Source: an uncultured Woeseia sp. (GTDB lineage: Bacteria > Pseudomonadota > Gammaproteobacteria > Steroidobacterales > Woeseiaceae). Taken from it: a stretch of DNA of 64,000 bases. The stretch is from assembly GCA_913031125.1 (NCBI GenBank), contig CAJWFK010000015.1:1-64000 (forward strand), written 5' to 3'. Numbering within the stretch: position 1 is the stretch's first letter; each line of letters starts with the position of its first letter. Made by a program: the position numbers and the translations under genes. The notes below the pieces were generated by a model. That model did no database searches. It saw nothing but the letters and a program-made list of their open reading frames with translations, and had not been told where the DNA came from. Of this stretch, positions 31,179 to 42,014 are shown piece after piece.

Positions 31179-31820
31179 ATGTTTACTGGAATTGTTAAGG
31201 CGAAAGGTACAGTGCATCATCTGCAGGCTGCGGGTGCGGATATGCGTTTACGAGTTTTTTCTGAAGAGCTTGACTGGACGCTCTTCGACTCCGGAGAAAG
31301 TATATCTGTGAACGGTGTTTGTCTTACGGCAATTGATATTCGTGATGATGGGTTCGATACTGATGTATCTGTGGAAACCCTTAGTGCGTCGGCACTAGGG
31401 GATTTGCCGGAGGGTGCAGAGGTGAATCTGGAGCCGTCAGTTGCTATGGGTGAAAGACTTGGCGGCCATCTGGTTACTGGTCATATTGATTGTGTCGGAC
31501 AAATTAGAGGTTTGGACAGGGATGCCCGCTCAGTCCGGCTCAGGGTTGAAGTATCTTCGGAGTTTTGTCGGTACATTGCACGAAAGGGATCTATCACTGT
31601 GGACGGTGTTAGTCTTACCGTAAATGCGGTGTCAGAAAACTGTTTTGAAGTTAATATCATTCCACATACCGCCGAAGTGACTATTATTAGCAGTTACAAA
31701 GTTGGCACTAAGGTAAATATTGAGATTGACTTAATTGCCCGTTATCTAGAAAGATTGCTTTCCGTTGATGGCAAATCAAGTATGAATAAAGACTTTTTGC
31801 GAGCAAATGGCTATGCCTAA
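31179..31820 (+). CDS. ribE: Riboflavin synthase, alpha subunit
   Basis: The 213-aa enzyme dismutates two 6,7-dimethyl-8-ribityllumazine molecules to riboflavin. It has the M-F-T-G-I-V start and two repeated lumazine-binding barrels; G-G-H-L-V-T-G-H-I-D marks the second. It begins one base after the ribD stop and overlaps ribBA by 14 bases. The same gene is called ribC in E. coli. Confidence 0.96.
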   Translation: MFTGIVKAKGTVHHLQAAGADMRLRVFSEELDWTLFDSGESISVNGVCLTAIDIRDDGFDTDVSVETLSASALGDLPEGAEVNLEPSVAMGERLGGHLVTGHIDCVGQIRGLDRDARSVRLRVEVSSEFCRYIARKGSITVDGVSLTVNAVSENCFEVNIIPHTAEVTIISSYKVGTKVNIEIDLIARYLERLLSVDGKSSMNKDFLRANGYA

Positions 31821-32958
31821 GCAAACTACATTACATCCAAATACAACTGAATCGAGTTTCAGTTGTATTGAAGACATCATCACTGATATCAGGGATGGGA
31901 AGATGGTCATTATGGTGGACGATGAGAATCGTGAGAATGAAGGTGATCTCCTGATGGCGGCAGAACTAGTGCGACCCGAAGATATCAACTATATGGCTCG
32001 GTATGGACGAGGCCTTATTTGTTTGACGATGACGCGCGAACGGTGTTCTCAACTTAGGCTTCCACTGATGGTTGCAGAAACTGATCAGCGTCACGCCACT
32101 AATTTCACTATTTCAATTGAGGCGGCCAGGGGAATTACAACTGGTATATCGGCTCATGACAGAGCACGGACAGTGCAAGCTGCAGTGGCTCCAGATGCAT
32201 TGCCCGAAGATTTGAGTCAGCCCGGTCATATTTTCCCAGTAATGGCGCAGCCAGGCGGGGTACTCGCACGTGCTGGGCATACAGAGGCGGGTTGCGATCT
32301 AGCAAGACTGGCCGGTCTTGAACCGGCGGCAACGATTGTAGAAATTTTGAACGAAGACGGAAGTATGGCGCGCCGACCAGATTTGGAACGTTTCGCCCGC
32401 AAACATGGTGTCAGGATAGGAACTATAGCTGATCTAATAGCATACCGGCTAGGTAAAGAAAGAAATGTTGAAAGGATCTCAGAAAGTAAGGTTACTACTG
32501 TCTTCGGTGAATTCGCATTGTATTGCTATGAAGATCATGTGAACCAGACAGTGCACGTTGCATTAGCAAAGGGAGATTTGGTTTCTGTTGAGGATCCTCT
32601 TGTTCGCGTTCATATACATGATACGCTGGGTGACTTACTTCGAATAGAGGATCGTGGCCTAGGTTGGCCAATAGATAGTGCTATAAAACTGATTGCTCAA
32701 GAGGAGGCCGGCGTAATTATCGTATTGCGTGAACAGGAAACGTCACGTGAACTCATGGAGGCTGTTGAGAGTTTGGCATCTGCCCAGGATGAGTTACAGC
32801 AGCGTAGAGCCGGAGATTCTGTGTTGCGTACCTATGGTATTGGAGCCCAAATATTGCGAGATTTGGGAGTGCATAAAATGCGAGTGCTGTCGGCCCCAAA
32901 GCAAATGTATGGTTTATCCGGTTTTGGACTTGAAGTTACCGAATACGTAGAGAATTGA
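31807..32958 (+). CDS. ribBA: DHBP synthase fused to a degenerate GTP cyclohydrolase II domain
   Basis: The N-terminal half (about residues 20-220) is an intact 3,4-dihydroxy-2-butanone 4-phosphate synthase: D-D-E-N-R-E-N-E-G-D-L (metal and substrate acid cluster) and A-G-H-T-E-A-G-C-D-L. The C-terminal half (about 225-380) has the GTP cyclohydrolase II fold, but where active enzymes have three zinc cysteines (around C-x-x-x-x-x-x-x-S-x-x-C-D-C) it reads V-R-V-H-I-H-D-T-L-G-D-L. So only the RibB reaction is expected. Such fusions are known in gammaproteobacteria that carry a separate ribA. Confidence 0.93.
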   Translation: MAMPKQTTLHPNTTESSFSCIEDIITDIRDGKMVIMVDDENRENEGDLLMAAELVRPEDINYMARYGRGLICLTMTRERCSQLRLPLMVAETDQRHATNFTISIEAARGITTGISAHDRARTVQAAVAPDALPEDLSQPGHIFPVMAQPGGVLARAGHTEAGCDLARLAGLEPAATIVEILNEDGSMARRPDLERFARKHGVRIGTIADLIAYRLGKERNVERISESKVTTVFGEFALYCYEDHVNQTVHVALAKGDLVSVEDPLVRVHIHDTLGDLLRIEDRGLGWPIDSAIKLIAQEEAGVIIVLREQETSRELMEAVESLASAQDELQQRRAGDSVLRTYGIGAQILRDLGVHKMRVLSAPKQMYGLSGFGLEVTEYVEN

Positions 32959-33431
32959 TGAACAAAATAAAAACAATTGAGGGTGATCTTAATGCGCGTG
33001 ATATGCGCGTCACAATCGTGGCTTCCAAATTTAATCACTTTGTTGTCGAGTCATTGATCAAGGGCGCGGTTCGATGTCTGAAGCAACATGGCGCAAGCGA
33101 ATCAGCGATCGATCTAGTTCTTGTACCCGGTGCGTACGAGATACCAGTGGCAGTTGAAAAGATTGCGAGTGCGCATCGAACTGATGGAATCATTGTCTTG
33201 GGCGCAATAATTAGAGGAGCAACTCCTCACTTTGATTATGTATCGGGTGAGTGCATGCATGGTGTGGCTTCTTTGTCTCGGGAACATTGCATTCCAATCG
33301 GTATAGGGGTTTTGACTACGGATACGATTGAACAGGCAATTGAACGATCTGGAACGAAAGCTGGTAACAAGGGCGAGGAAGCTGCACTATCTATGATAGA
33401 GATGGTAAACCTGCTTCGTAAATTGGGCTGA
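32958..33431 (+). CDS. ribH: 6,7-dimethyl-8-ribityllumazine synthase
   Basis: The 157-aa enzyme joins the RibD and RibB products. It has V-P-G-A-Y-E-I-P (substrate loop) and G-A-I-I-R-G-A-T-P-H-F-D-Y-V (catalytic His and phosphate site). The ATG at 32958 shares one base with the ribBA stop; a TTG one codon earlier is less likely. Confidence 0.96.
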   Translation: MNKIKTIEGDLNARDMRVTIVASKFNHFVVESLIKGAVRCLKQHGASESAIDLVLVPGAYEIPVAVEKIASAHRTDGIIVLGAIIRGATPHFDYVSGECMHGVASLSREHCIPIGIGVLTTDTIEQAIERSGTKAGNKGEEAALSMIEMVNLLRKLG

Positions 33432-33447
33432 TCCGGACTCTGATCCC

Positions 33448-33876
33448 GTGGTTAAATCTGACCATCAAGGCGCTCGAAGCTGCGCACGCGATCTTATTGT
33501 GCAGTCTCTCTACCAAATCCAAATTGCTGGGCATGATGAGGCAGAAGTGAGAATACAGTTCCGGGAGCGAACTGAGTACCAAGGCGCAGATCATGATTAT
33601 TACAATAAGGTATTAAGTGAAATCTGTTATCACTGGAAATCTCTAGAGAAAAGTATGGAGCAATACTTAGACCGGCCAATAGAACAGCTGGACCCAGTTG
33701 AAAAAGGTATTCTCATGCTCGGATTGTACGAGCTCAAAGCTCTACCAGAATTGCCGTTCAAAGTCGTAATTAACGAATCAGTGAATCTTGCAAAGCGCTT
33801 TGGCGCGATTGATGGACACAAATATATAAACGCAGTGCTTGATCGCGCAGTCAAAGAAATTCGATCTAAAGACTAA
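33448..33876 (+). CDS. nusB: Transcription antitermination factor NusB
   Basis: The 142-aa all-helical protein is part of the boxA-binding NusB-S10 complex acting on rRNA transcription. It has an R-x-x-A-R-D-L-I-V-Q-S-L-Y-Q-type N-terminus and V-I-N-E-S-V-N-L-A-K-R-F-G in the C-terminal half, typical of the family. It starts at GTG, 16 bases after ribH. The ribH-nusB order is standard. Confidence 0.95.
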   Translation: MVKSDHQGARSCARDLIVQSLYQIQIAGHDEAEVRIQFRERTEYQGADHDYYNKVLSEICYHWKSLEKSMEQYLDRPIEQLDPVEKGILMLGLYELKALPELPFKVVINESVNLAKRFGAIDGHKYINAVLDRAVKEIRSKD

Positions 33877-33886
33877 AGTCGTTATT

Positions 33887-34822
33887 GTGGATGAGTTTAA
33901 AATCATTTCGCAGTACTTTGAACGAAAAGTCGAAGATAACAGTGTCCGTGTTGGTATTGGCGATGATGGTGCGGTTCTCTCTCCCGATAGACAGAAGGAT
34001 TTGATTGCTGTTGTGGATTCAATGGTTTCCGCTGTACATTTTCCGGTTTGGTTGTCACCAGCAGATATTGGTTACCGAGCCGTAGCCATCAATCTCTCCG
34101 ATGTTGCTGCAATGGGTGGCACGCCACGATGGATGACACTAGCTTTGACGCTCGTGAAACCGGATTCAGATTGGCTGGAAGAATTTTCCTCTGGTTTATT
34201 TGCTGCAGCAGAAGAATTTAATGTCGCGTTAGTCGGCGGTGATACAACTCGTGGCAGTGAAATTATTATCAGCGTTCAGATATTAGGAGATATAGAAAGG
34301 GGAAGTGTTCTGCAACGAAGTGGAGCTGAACCTGGCGATGGCATATATGTCAGTGGGACGCTTGGGGATGCGAGTGCCGGCTTGTCGATCAAGGAAAGCG
34401 GTTCTCCACTAACTCAAGCTAGCGAATTTTTGGTGGGTAGATTCCAGAGACCCCATCCACGCGTAGACTTGGGTAGATTTCTGCGGACCCGGGCGACCGC
34501 TGCGATAGACCTTTCCGATGGTCTTTTTGGGGATCTTGAAAAATTACTGAGTGCAAGCGAATTGGGGGGGACTATTGAGCTTGATAAGCTGCCTCTATCC
34601 AAACAAATGACTCAACTGGTGCGGCGACGAGACGCAATTCATTTTGCACTTGCTGGTGGTGATGACTACGAATTATGCTTTACTGCTAGTGACCCATTCA
34701 TCAATGAAACTGATGTTCCAATTCAGCGAATAGGCACGGTAAGCAATGATCTTGGGCTGAGTTGTACTTTGGATGGCAATTCGTATGAATTTCGAAATAA
34801 AGGCTATAGGCATTTCACTTGA
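33887..34822 (+). CDS. thiL: Thiamine-monophosphate kinase
   Basis: Phosphorylates thiamine phosphate to the active diphosphate. It has G-I-G-D-D-G-A-V-L near the start and G-G-D-T-T-R-G in the middle (metal-ATP binding), followed by D-L-S-D-G-L-F-G-D-L. The GTG at 33887 is preferred (311 aa) because M-D-E-F-K-I-I matches the family N-terminus and lies 10 bases after nusB. An upstream in-frame TTG would extend 16 residues into nusB. Confidence 0.94.
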   Translation: MDEFKIISQYFERKVEDNSVRVGIGDDGAVLSPDRQKDLIAVVDSMVSAVHFPVWLSPADIGYRAVAINLSDVAAMGGTPRWMTLALTLVKPDSDWLEEFSSGLFAAAEEFNVALVGGDTTRGSEIIISVQILGDIERGSVLQRSGAEPGDGIYVSGTLGDASAGLSIKESGSPLTQASEFLVGRFQRPHPRVDLGRFLRTRATAAIDLSDGLFGDLEKLLSASELGGTIELDKLPLSKQMTQLVRRRDAIHFALAGGDDYELCFTASDPFINETDVPIQRIGTVSNDLGLSCTLDGNSYEFRNKGYRHFT

Positions 34823-35313
34823 ATAATAATGATGGAGTGACAGTTTCTGCCCGGACAATTTGCACAGATCCGTTCCATTTTCTAGCTTTTGGTTTTGGTG
34901 CAGGCCTTATGGATAAGGCTCCAGGTACTGCTGGCTCTGTCGTCGGCGTGTTATTCGGCTGGCTGGCTCTTGGGTTAGGGATGCCGTGGCGTATTGTAAT
35001 TGCCGGAGCACTGATAATTTCGGGTATTTGGATCTGTGGAGAGAGTGCTAAACGTATTGGTGTCAATGATTATGGTGGCATCGTTTGGGATGAAATTACA
35101 GGGATGTATATAACTTTGCTTGCTCTTCCGCAAGAACTGACCATTTGGGTAGCAGGTTTTGCATTATTCCGCTTATTTGATATTTGGAAGCCATGGCCAA
35201 TTCGAGATGTGGAACGGAACGTTAAGGGAGGTGCGGGAATAATGGCCGACGACATTTTGGCGTCTATTTATACAGTCCTGCTGCTTTTTATATTAGGCGT
35301 AGTTATAGGATAG
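34819..35313 (+). CDS. pgpA: Phosphatidylglycerophosphatase A
   Basis: Removes the phosphate from phosphatidylglycerophosphate in the inner membrane. The 164-aa protein has the PgpA pattern: G-F-G-A-G-L-x-x-x-A-P-G-T-A-G-S near the start, W-D-E-I-T-G-M in the middle (metal acid residues), and R-L-F-D-I-W-K-P-W-P-I. TTG at 34819 overlaps the thiL stop by four bases; GTG at 34837 is possible. Confidence 0.93.
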   Translation: MNNNDGVTVSARTICTDPFHFLAFGFGAGLMDKAPGTAGSVVGVLFGWLALGLGMPWRIVIAGALIISGIWICGESAKRIGVNDYGGIVWDEITGMYITLLALPQELTIWVAGFALFRLFDIWKPWPIRDVERNVKGGAGIMADDILASIYTVLLLFILGVVIG

Positions 35314-35327
35314 AAAAGAAGTACAAG

Positions 35328-36623
35328 ATGTCACCGAGTGATACGGAATCTAAAAGTGAACATGATGTCCCGGCTAAGATTGGGAAATATGTCATTGTTA
35401 ATCAAGTCGGTAAGGGTAGTACGGGCACTGTGTACCTATCTCACGACCCTTATTATCGCCGTGATGTTGCCATTAAGGTCTACGATATAACCGAACATGC
35501 TGATACAAAACATACTCGCATATCGCGAAAAATGTTTTATAACGAAGCTCACATGGTGGGACTGCTGCAACATCCTAACCTCATGCCGATATACGATGCT
35601 GGGCAGATTGATGGTAAATATTATGTTGTAACGGAGTATATCCAAGGTGGACGAACGCTTGTTGCATATTGTCGCCCAGATAATCTGCTACGCATTGACG
35701 ATGTCGTAGCAATTATCTACAAATGTGCCAAAGCTCTTGATTACGCGCATAGTCGTGGCGTCATTCATCGTGATATCAAACCCTCTAATATTATGCTGAC
35801 AATGGATAATGATGTCCGCATCATTGATTTTGGTATTGCGGTATGTGCAGATTCTGAAAATTCGACCTGCGATGGCTTTGCAGGAAGTCCAAGTTATATG
35901 TCGCCCGAGCAGGTCCAATTTGAGCCTGTTGGTGCGGAGTCTGACATATACTCATTGGGAGCCGTGATGTATGAATTGCTTACAGGTTTTAGGCCGTTTA
36001 GGGCAGAGAAGCTAACAGACCTGTTAGACCAGATCGTCCGCAAAGCTCCACCCTCAATCTGCCTGTATCGTGATGATTTGCCTGAAGAATTAATAGAGGT
36101 TGTTTCAGAGGCGATGCAGAAAAATCCTGTAAACCGTTGCTCCTCCGGTAACGTGATGGCAGCGACTTTGATACAGATGTATCAGAATCTCCGCGAAAAA
36201 TATAACAGCGCTGATAATCAAAGTAATTTTGATTTGCTGCGTGGCCTTACATTTTTCCATGAATTTTCACAGTCAGAAATTTGGGAAATACTTCGTGCTT
36301 CGGATTGGCACGAACATACAGATGGCGAAGCTATTGTTCGCGAAGGCGAAATAGAAGATCGTTTTTACATCATCGTCGCTGGTCAGTGTAATGTAGAGGT
36401 GAATGGCAAAAAGCTGGGTGTCCTTTCATCGGGCGATTGCTTTGGTGAGACAAGTTATTTGCGCGGAGCAAAACGTTTAGCTTCAATTACGTCCGATGGT
36501 CCTATAACAATTTTGACGGTTAGTGCTACTCTCCTTGAGCAAGTATCACAGGCGTGCCAACTAAGGTTTAACAAAGTATTTCTGCGTTCTTTAATTTCTC
36601 GACTTCAGGTTACTGATGACTAA
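35328..36623 (+). CDS. Ser/Thr protein kinase with C-terminal cyclic-nucleotide-binding domain
   Basis: The 431-aa cytosolic protein has a complete Hanks-type kinase domain (about 20-285): glycine loop G28-K-G-S-T-G, V-A-I-K50, catalytic H147-R-D149-I-K-P-S-N154, D167-F-G, and S-P-E-Q. Residues about 305-425 form a cyclic-nucleotide-binding domain with the phosphate-cassette residues F-G373-E374 and R383-L-A-S, so nucleotide binding looks intact. No membrane segment. Control of the kinase by cAMP or cGMP is inferred. It lies 14 bases after pgpA at the end of the long glyA-pgpA unit, and just before the Fur-controlled feo genes. Confidence 0.9.
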   Translation: MSPSDTESKSEHDVPAKIGKYVIVNQVGKGSTGTVYLSHDPYYRRDVAIKVYDITEHADTKHTRISRKMFYNEAHMVGLLQHPNLMPIYDAGQIDGKYYVVTEYIQGGRTLVAYCRPDNLLRIDDVVAIIYKCAKALDYAHSRGVIHRDIKPSNIMLTMDNDVRIIDFGIAVCADSENSTCDGFAGSPSYMSPEQVQFEPVGAESDIYSLGAVMYELLTGFRPFRAEKLTDLLDQIVRKAPPSICLYRDDLPEELIEVVSEAMQKNPVNRCSSGNVMAATLIQMYQNLREKYNSADNQSNFDLLRGLTFFHEFSQSEIWEILRASDWHEHTDGEAIVREGEIEDRFYIIVAGQCNVEVNGKKLGVLSSGDCFGETSYLRGAKRLASITSDGPITILTVSATLLEQVSQACQLRFNKVFLRSLISRLQVTDD

Positions 36624-36649
36624 GCCAGCACGCAGGGCTTTCTTAGTCA
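36617..36649 (+). terminator. Hairpin at the end of the kinase gene
   Basis: An 8-base inverted repeat (TGACTAAG...CTTAGTCA) includes the TAA stop of the kinase gene. The loop contains a further GCC...GGC pair. It is followed by ATATTTTATAG rather than a clean T-run, so it is a weak terminator or a 3' stabilising structure. Confidence 0.5.
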
Positions 36650-36679
36650 TATTTTATAGTCGGAAATATGCGAATAGCA

Positions 36680-36703
36680 GTTATTGTGAATCATTCTCAT
36701 TTG
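36680..36703 (+). promoter_or_regulatory. Fur box upstream of feoA
   Basis: The stretch reads, on the minus strand, AATGAGAATGATTCACAATAA, close to the Fur consensus of repeated NATWAT hexamers (GATAATGATAATCATTATC). It lies 46 bases before the chosen feoA start. Repression by Fe(II)-Fur under iron-replete conditions is inferred. Confidence 0.65.
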
Positions 36704-36748
36704 TGTAAACCTGCACTTTCCCAAGCCACATTATTGGAGCAACATCTC

Positions 36749-36976
36749 GTGAAATTCGTATCGCTTGAGTATGGTCAAAAGTACATAATTCAGCATGTCG
36801 ATCCTTCAGAAACTGGGGTTCAAAGGCTTATGACTCTCGGTCTGGTTGAGGGTGCTGAGATCGAACTTGCGAGCTCAGCACTTGGTGGCGACCCTATAGA
36901 AATCAGGGTGTTTGGTATTGCTATTTCCTTACGCAGGGAGCAAGCCGACCATTTTGTTTTCAGACCTGTCCAATAA
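36749..36976 (+). CDS. feoA: Ferrous iron transport protein A
   Basis: The 75-aa SH3-like protein assists FeoB. The GTG at 36749 is chosen because GGAG lies nine bases upstream, the resulting length matches the family (75-85 aa), and an upstream ATG at 36668 would place the Fur box inside the coding region. The segment L-M-T-L-G-L-V-E-G-A-E-I and the C-terminal I-S-L-R-R-E-Q-A match FeoA. feoB follows directly; no feoC is seen. Confidence 0.88.
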   Translation: MKFVSLEYGQKYIIQHVDPSETGVQRLMTLGLVEGAEIELASSALGGDPIEIRVFGIAISLRREQADHFVFRPVQ

Positions 36977-36977
36977 G

Positions 36978-39164
36978 GTGACTAATACTCTTGTAACTGA
37001 GATTCCGGTCGACAGAATCTCTATGCGTCGTGGAACGTCAGCGACCGTCGCAGTCATAGGTAACCCTAATTCTGGGAAAAGTACGCTTTTTAACCGGCTT
37101 ACCGGTATGCGCCAGAAAACCGCGAATTATCCAGGCGTAACTGTAGAAAGGCGTGCAGGGATTGCAAAATTGAGCAGTAAAAATTTTGAGCTTGTAGATT
37201 TGCCCGGGCTTTTCTCTCTGGCACCTTTTTCGCTGGAGGAGCAAATAGCAACTAATGTGGTGCTCGGCAAGATTGACAAGATGGAGCGGCCGGATGCTGT
37301 ACTTGCAGTCGTTGATGCCACTCACCTTTATCAGGGGCTTTTTCTTGTCCAACAACTTCTGGAACTTGGTTATCCGGTACTAGTTGCTCTTACTATGATA
37401 GATGCAGCCGAGGCTAGTGGGGTCACTATCGATGTATCGGCATTGTCAGATTATTTGGGTGGTGTGCAGGTTTGCCCTGTTGTTGCAACAACAGGTTACG
37501 GGCTGGCCGAATTTCGAATTGCACTAGAGTCTCTGCCAGAATCGGAGGTTCCGCAGCCTGTACAGTTTTGGGCAGAGCTAACATTGGCGTGCGAAGAATT
37601 ACGCTCGGGTATGCGCACTGATGCAAGCCAATTTGAGCTTATTCGGGCTCTTATCGACTGCGAAAGTGAACTTGCCTCGGAAGTAGTGAATAAATTGGGG
37701 TCTGATGGGGATGAACAACTGGAATCTGCTCGAAAACGCCTATTTGACTCAGGCCCGCCAGCTGCTAGCGAAGCAAGGTATCGCTATGCTTGGATCCAAG
37801 GCATGTTGAAAGATGTCCGGCAGATTGCACCTGTTGGATTGACTTGGAGCGCAAGGTTTGTCGATTTCATCAACCGCCCATTACCAGGAACACTTGGGCT
37901 ATTTTTAGTGATGGCGGTTATTTTCCAAGCAGTTTTTGCTTGGGCCACACCATTGATGGACGGAATCGAAGCTGGCACGGCCTATATAGGGACGATGATC
38001 TCTGCGACTATGCCAGCAGGAGCGTTGTCTAGCTTCCTTGCGGACGGCATTGTTGCTGGGGTAGGCAGTGTTATCGTTTTTTTACCTCAAATCTTGATTT
38101 TGTTTCTGTTCATTATTTTCCTTGAGGACACAGGTTATCTGGCGCGGGCAGCTTATTTAATGGACCGATTAATGTATTCCGTTGGTCTCTCTGGTCAGTC
38201 AATTATTCCGATGATCTCGAGCTTTGCTTGTGCTGTACCGGGAATTATGGCAACTCGTGTCATCCCTAATCGTCGGGACCGTGTAGCGACGATACTTGCG
38301 GCACCTTTCATGACTTGTTCGGCGCGCTTACCAGTCTACGCACTTCTGATTGCGGCATTTGTGCCACCAATAGAAATTGGATTTTTAAATTTGCAAGGAG
38401 TCGTGCTATTTGGCTTGTATATGTTGGGGATTGTGGGAGGTTTGGCTACGGCACTATTATTGCGAAAAACAGCGCTGCATGGCCCAAAACCAACCTTCGC
38501 ATTGATGTTACCGGAGTTTCGTAAGCCTAACCTTAGGACAGTTGCCCTCCAACTATTCACCAGGGGCGTTCTCTTCCTGAAGCGCGCGGGTACAGTTATT
38601 TTTGCTGTTGCTGTGGTCATTTGGGCCTTGGCTTTCTATCCAAGGTCGCAAGAAATTCAGCAGGCATATGAGCAACGCGAAGCAACGTTATCGATAGACT
38701 TGTCCGGAGAGCAGCTTGATGCGGTGTTAGAGCCGTTACGCAACGAGCGAGCAGCAGCTCAACTTGAGCAGAGTTTTTTGGGGAGGACGGGCAAGTTCAT
38801 TCAACCCATATTTGCTCCGCTCGGATGGGACTGGAAAGTGTCTGCCGCCGTGATTGCTAGTTTCCCAGCTAGGGAAGTGGTTATCGCAGTACTTGGAACC
38901 GTTTATGCGGTTGGAGATGAAGCGAATGAAGCAACTTTGACTGCAAGGCTCACTTCAGCTAAATGGCCTGATGGGACAGCAGTGTTCACGTTATCGACGG
39001 CCATTGGGTTGCTCATTTTTTATGCTTTTTGTCTGCAATGTGCAGCGACGGTTGCCGTGATACGCCGAGAAACTAATAGTTGGCGCTGGCCTGTGTTTGC
39101 ATGGGTTTACATGACATCGCTAGGGTACTTAGGAGCATTCATCGCTTTTCAATTAGGTAATTAG
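36978..39164 (+). CDS. feoB: Ferrous iron transporter FeoB
   Basis: The inner-membrane Fe(II) transporter has an N-terminal G domain (G1 G-N-P-N-S-G-K-S-T, switch I Y-P-G-V-T-V-E, G3 D-L-P-G), a helical guanine-dissociation-inhibitor-like part, and a polytopic C-terminal domain with two Gate-type motifs and a periplasmic loop. The GTG at 36978 (728 aa), one base after feoA, is preferred; ATG 37023 is also possible. The last four bases overlap xseB on the other strand. Confidence 0.95.
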   Translation: MTNTLVTEIPVDRISMRRGTSATVAVIGNPNSGKSTLFNRLTGMRQKTANYPGVTVERRAGIAKLSSKNFELVDLPGLFSLAPFSLEEQIATNVVLGKIDKMERPDAVLAVVDATHLYQGLFLVQQLLELGYPVLVALTMIDAAEASGVTIDVSALSDYLGGVQVCPVVATTGYGLAEFRIALESLPESEVPQPVQFWAELTLACEELRSGMRTDASQFELIRALIDCESELASEVVNKLGSDGDEQLESARKRLFDSGPPAASEARYRYAWIQGMLKDVRQIAPVGLTWSARFVDFINRPLPGTLGLFLVMAVIFQAVFAWATPLMDGIEAGTAYIGTMISATMPAGALSSFLADGIVAGVGSVIVFLPQILILFLFIIFLEDTGYLARAAYLMDRLMYSVGLSGQSIIPMISSFACAVPGIMATRVIPNRRDRVATILAAPFMTCSARLPVYALLIAAFVPPIEIGFLNLQGVVLFGLYMLGIVGGLATALLLRKTALHGPKPTFALMLPEFRKPNLRTVALQLFTRGVLFLKRAGTVIFAVAVVIWALAFYPRSQEIQQAYEQREATLSIDLSGEQLDAVLEPLRNERAAAQLEQSFLGRTGKFIQPIFAPLGWDWKVSAAVIASFPAREVVIAVLGTVYAVGDEANEATLTARLTSAKWPDGTAVFTLSTAIGLLIFYAFCLQCAATVAVIRRETNSWRWPVFAWVYMTSLGYLGAFIAFQLGN

Positions 39165-39397
39165 TCTTTCTCTTCAAATTCTTCAAGTACCTCTTCCTCA
39201 ACAGTATTTTTCAGAAGGATTTGTACTTTCTGCTCGGCATCTTTGAGAGCGACTTGGCAGTTACGAGTCAGTTTTATCCCTTCTTCAAACTTAGCCATAG
39301 CGGTGTCGAGTGGCAAGTCCCCACTTTCAAGTTCCTCGACCAGTAATTCAAGATCCTTCAATGATGTTTCAAGATTTAAGGTATTTTTGTTTATCAT
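39161..39397 (-). CDS. xseB: Exodeoxyribonuclease VII small subunit
   Basis: The 78-aa helical protein has the XseB pattern: L-E-x-L-V-E-E-L-E-S-G-D-L-P-L-D-x-A and F-E-E-G-I-K-L-T-R-N-C. With XseA it degrades single-stranded DNA. In most relatives it is followed by ispA and dxs; here its 3' end meets feoB and no ispA or dxs is present. Confidence 0.93.
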   Translation of the reverse strand: MINKNTLNLETSLKDLELLVEELESGDLPLDTAMAKFEEGIKLTRNCQVALKDAEQKVQILLKNTVEEEVLEEFEEKD

Positions 39398-41846
<2,449 letters not shown>

Positions 41847-41869
41847 TTTTCAAAAGTTCTGCTAAATAT

Positions 41870-41902
41870 AAAAAAACGACGCCATTACGGCGCCGTTTTT
41901 TT
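41870..41902 (+). terminator. Rho-independent terminator of katG
   Basis: An A-run plus CG-A-CGCC, a five-base loop (ATTAC), then GGCG-C-CG and a T-run. The stem has one A/C mismatch. It lies about 25 bases after the katG stop. Confidence 0.88.
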
Positions 41903-42014
41903 ATATTGTTTAGTATTTCTAGGCACTTCTATCGTCTTAGCGTAGCGCGAGCTACTCATTTCGCGTTACACTTTAGGCCGTTATAAATCTGCTTTCGCTT
42001 GGGGCAAACGAGTA

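Noticed and set aside
36668-36748. N-terminal extension of feoA
   Set aside because: It overlaps the Fur box and has a poor ribosome-binding site; GTG 36749 fits better.
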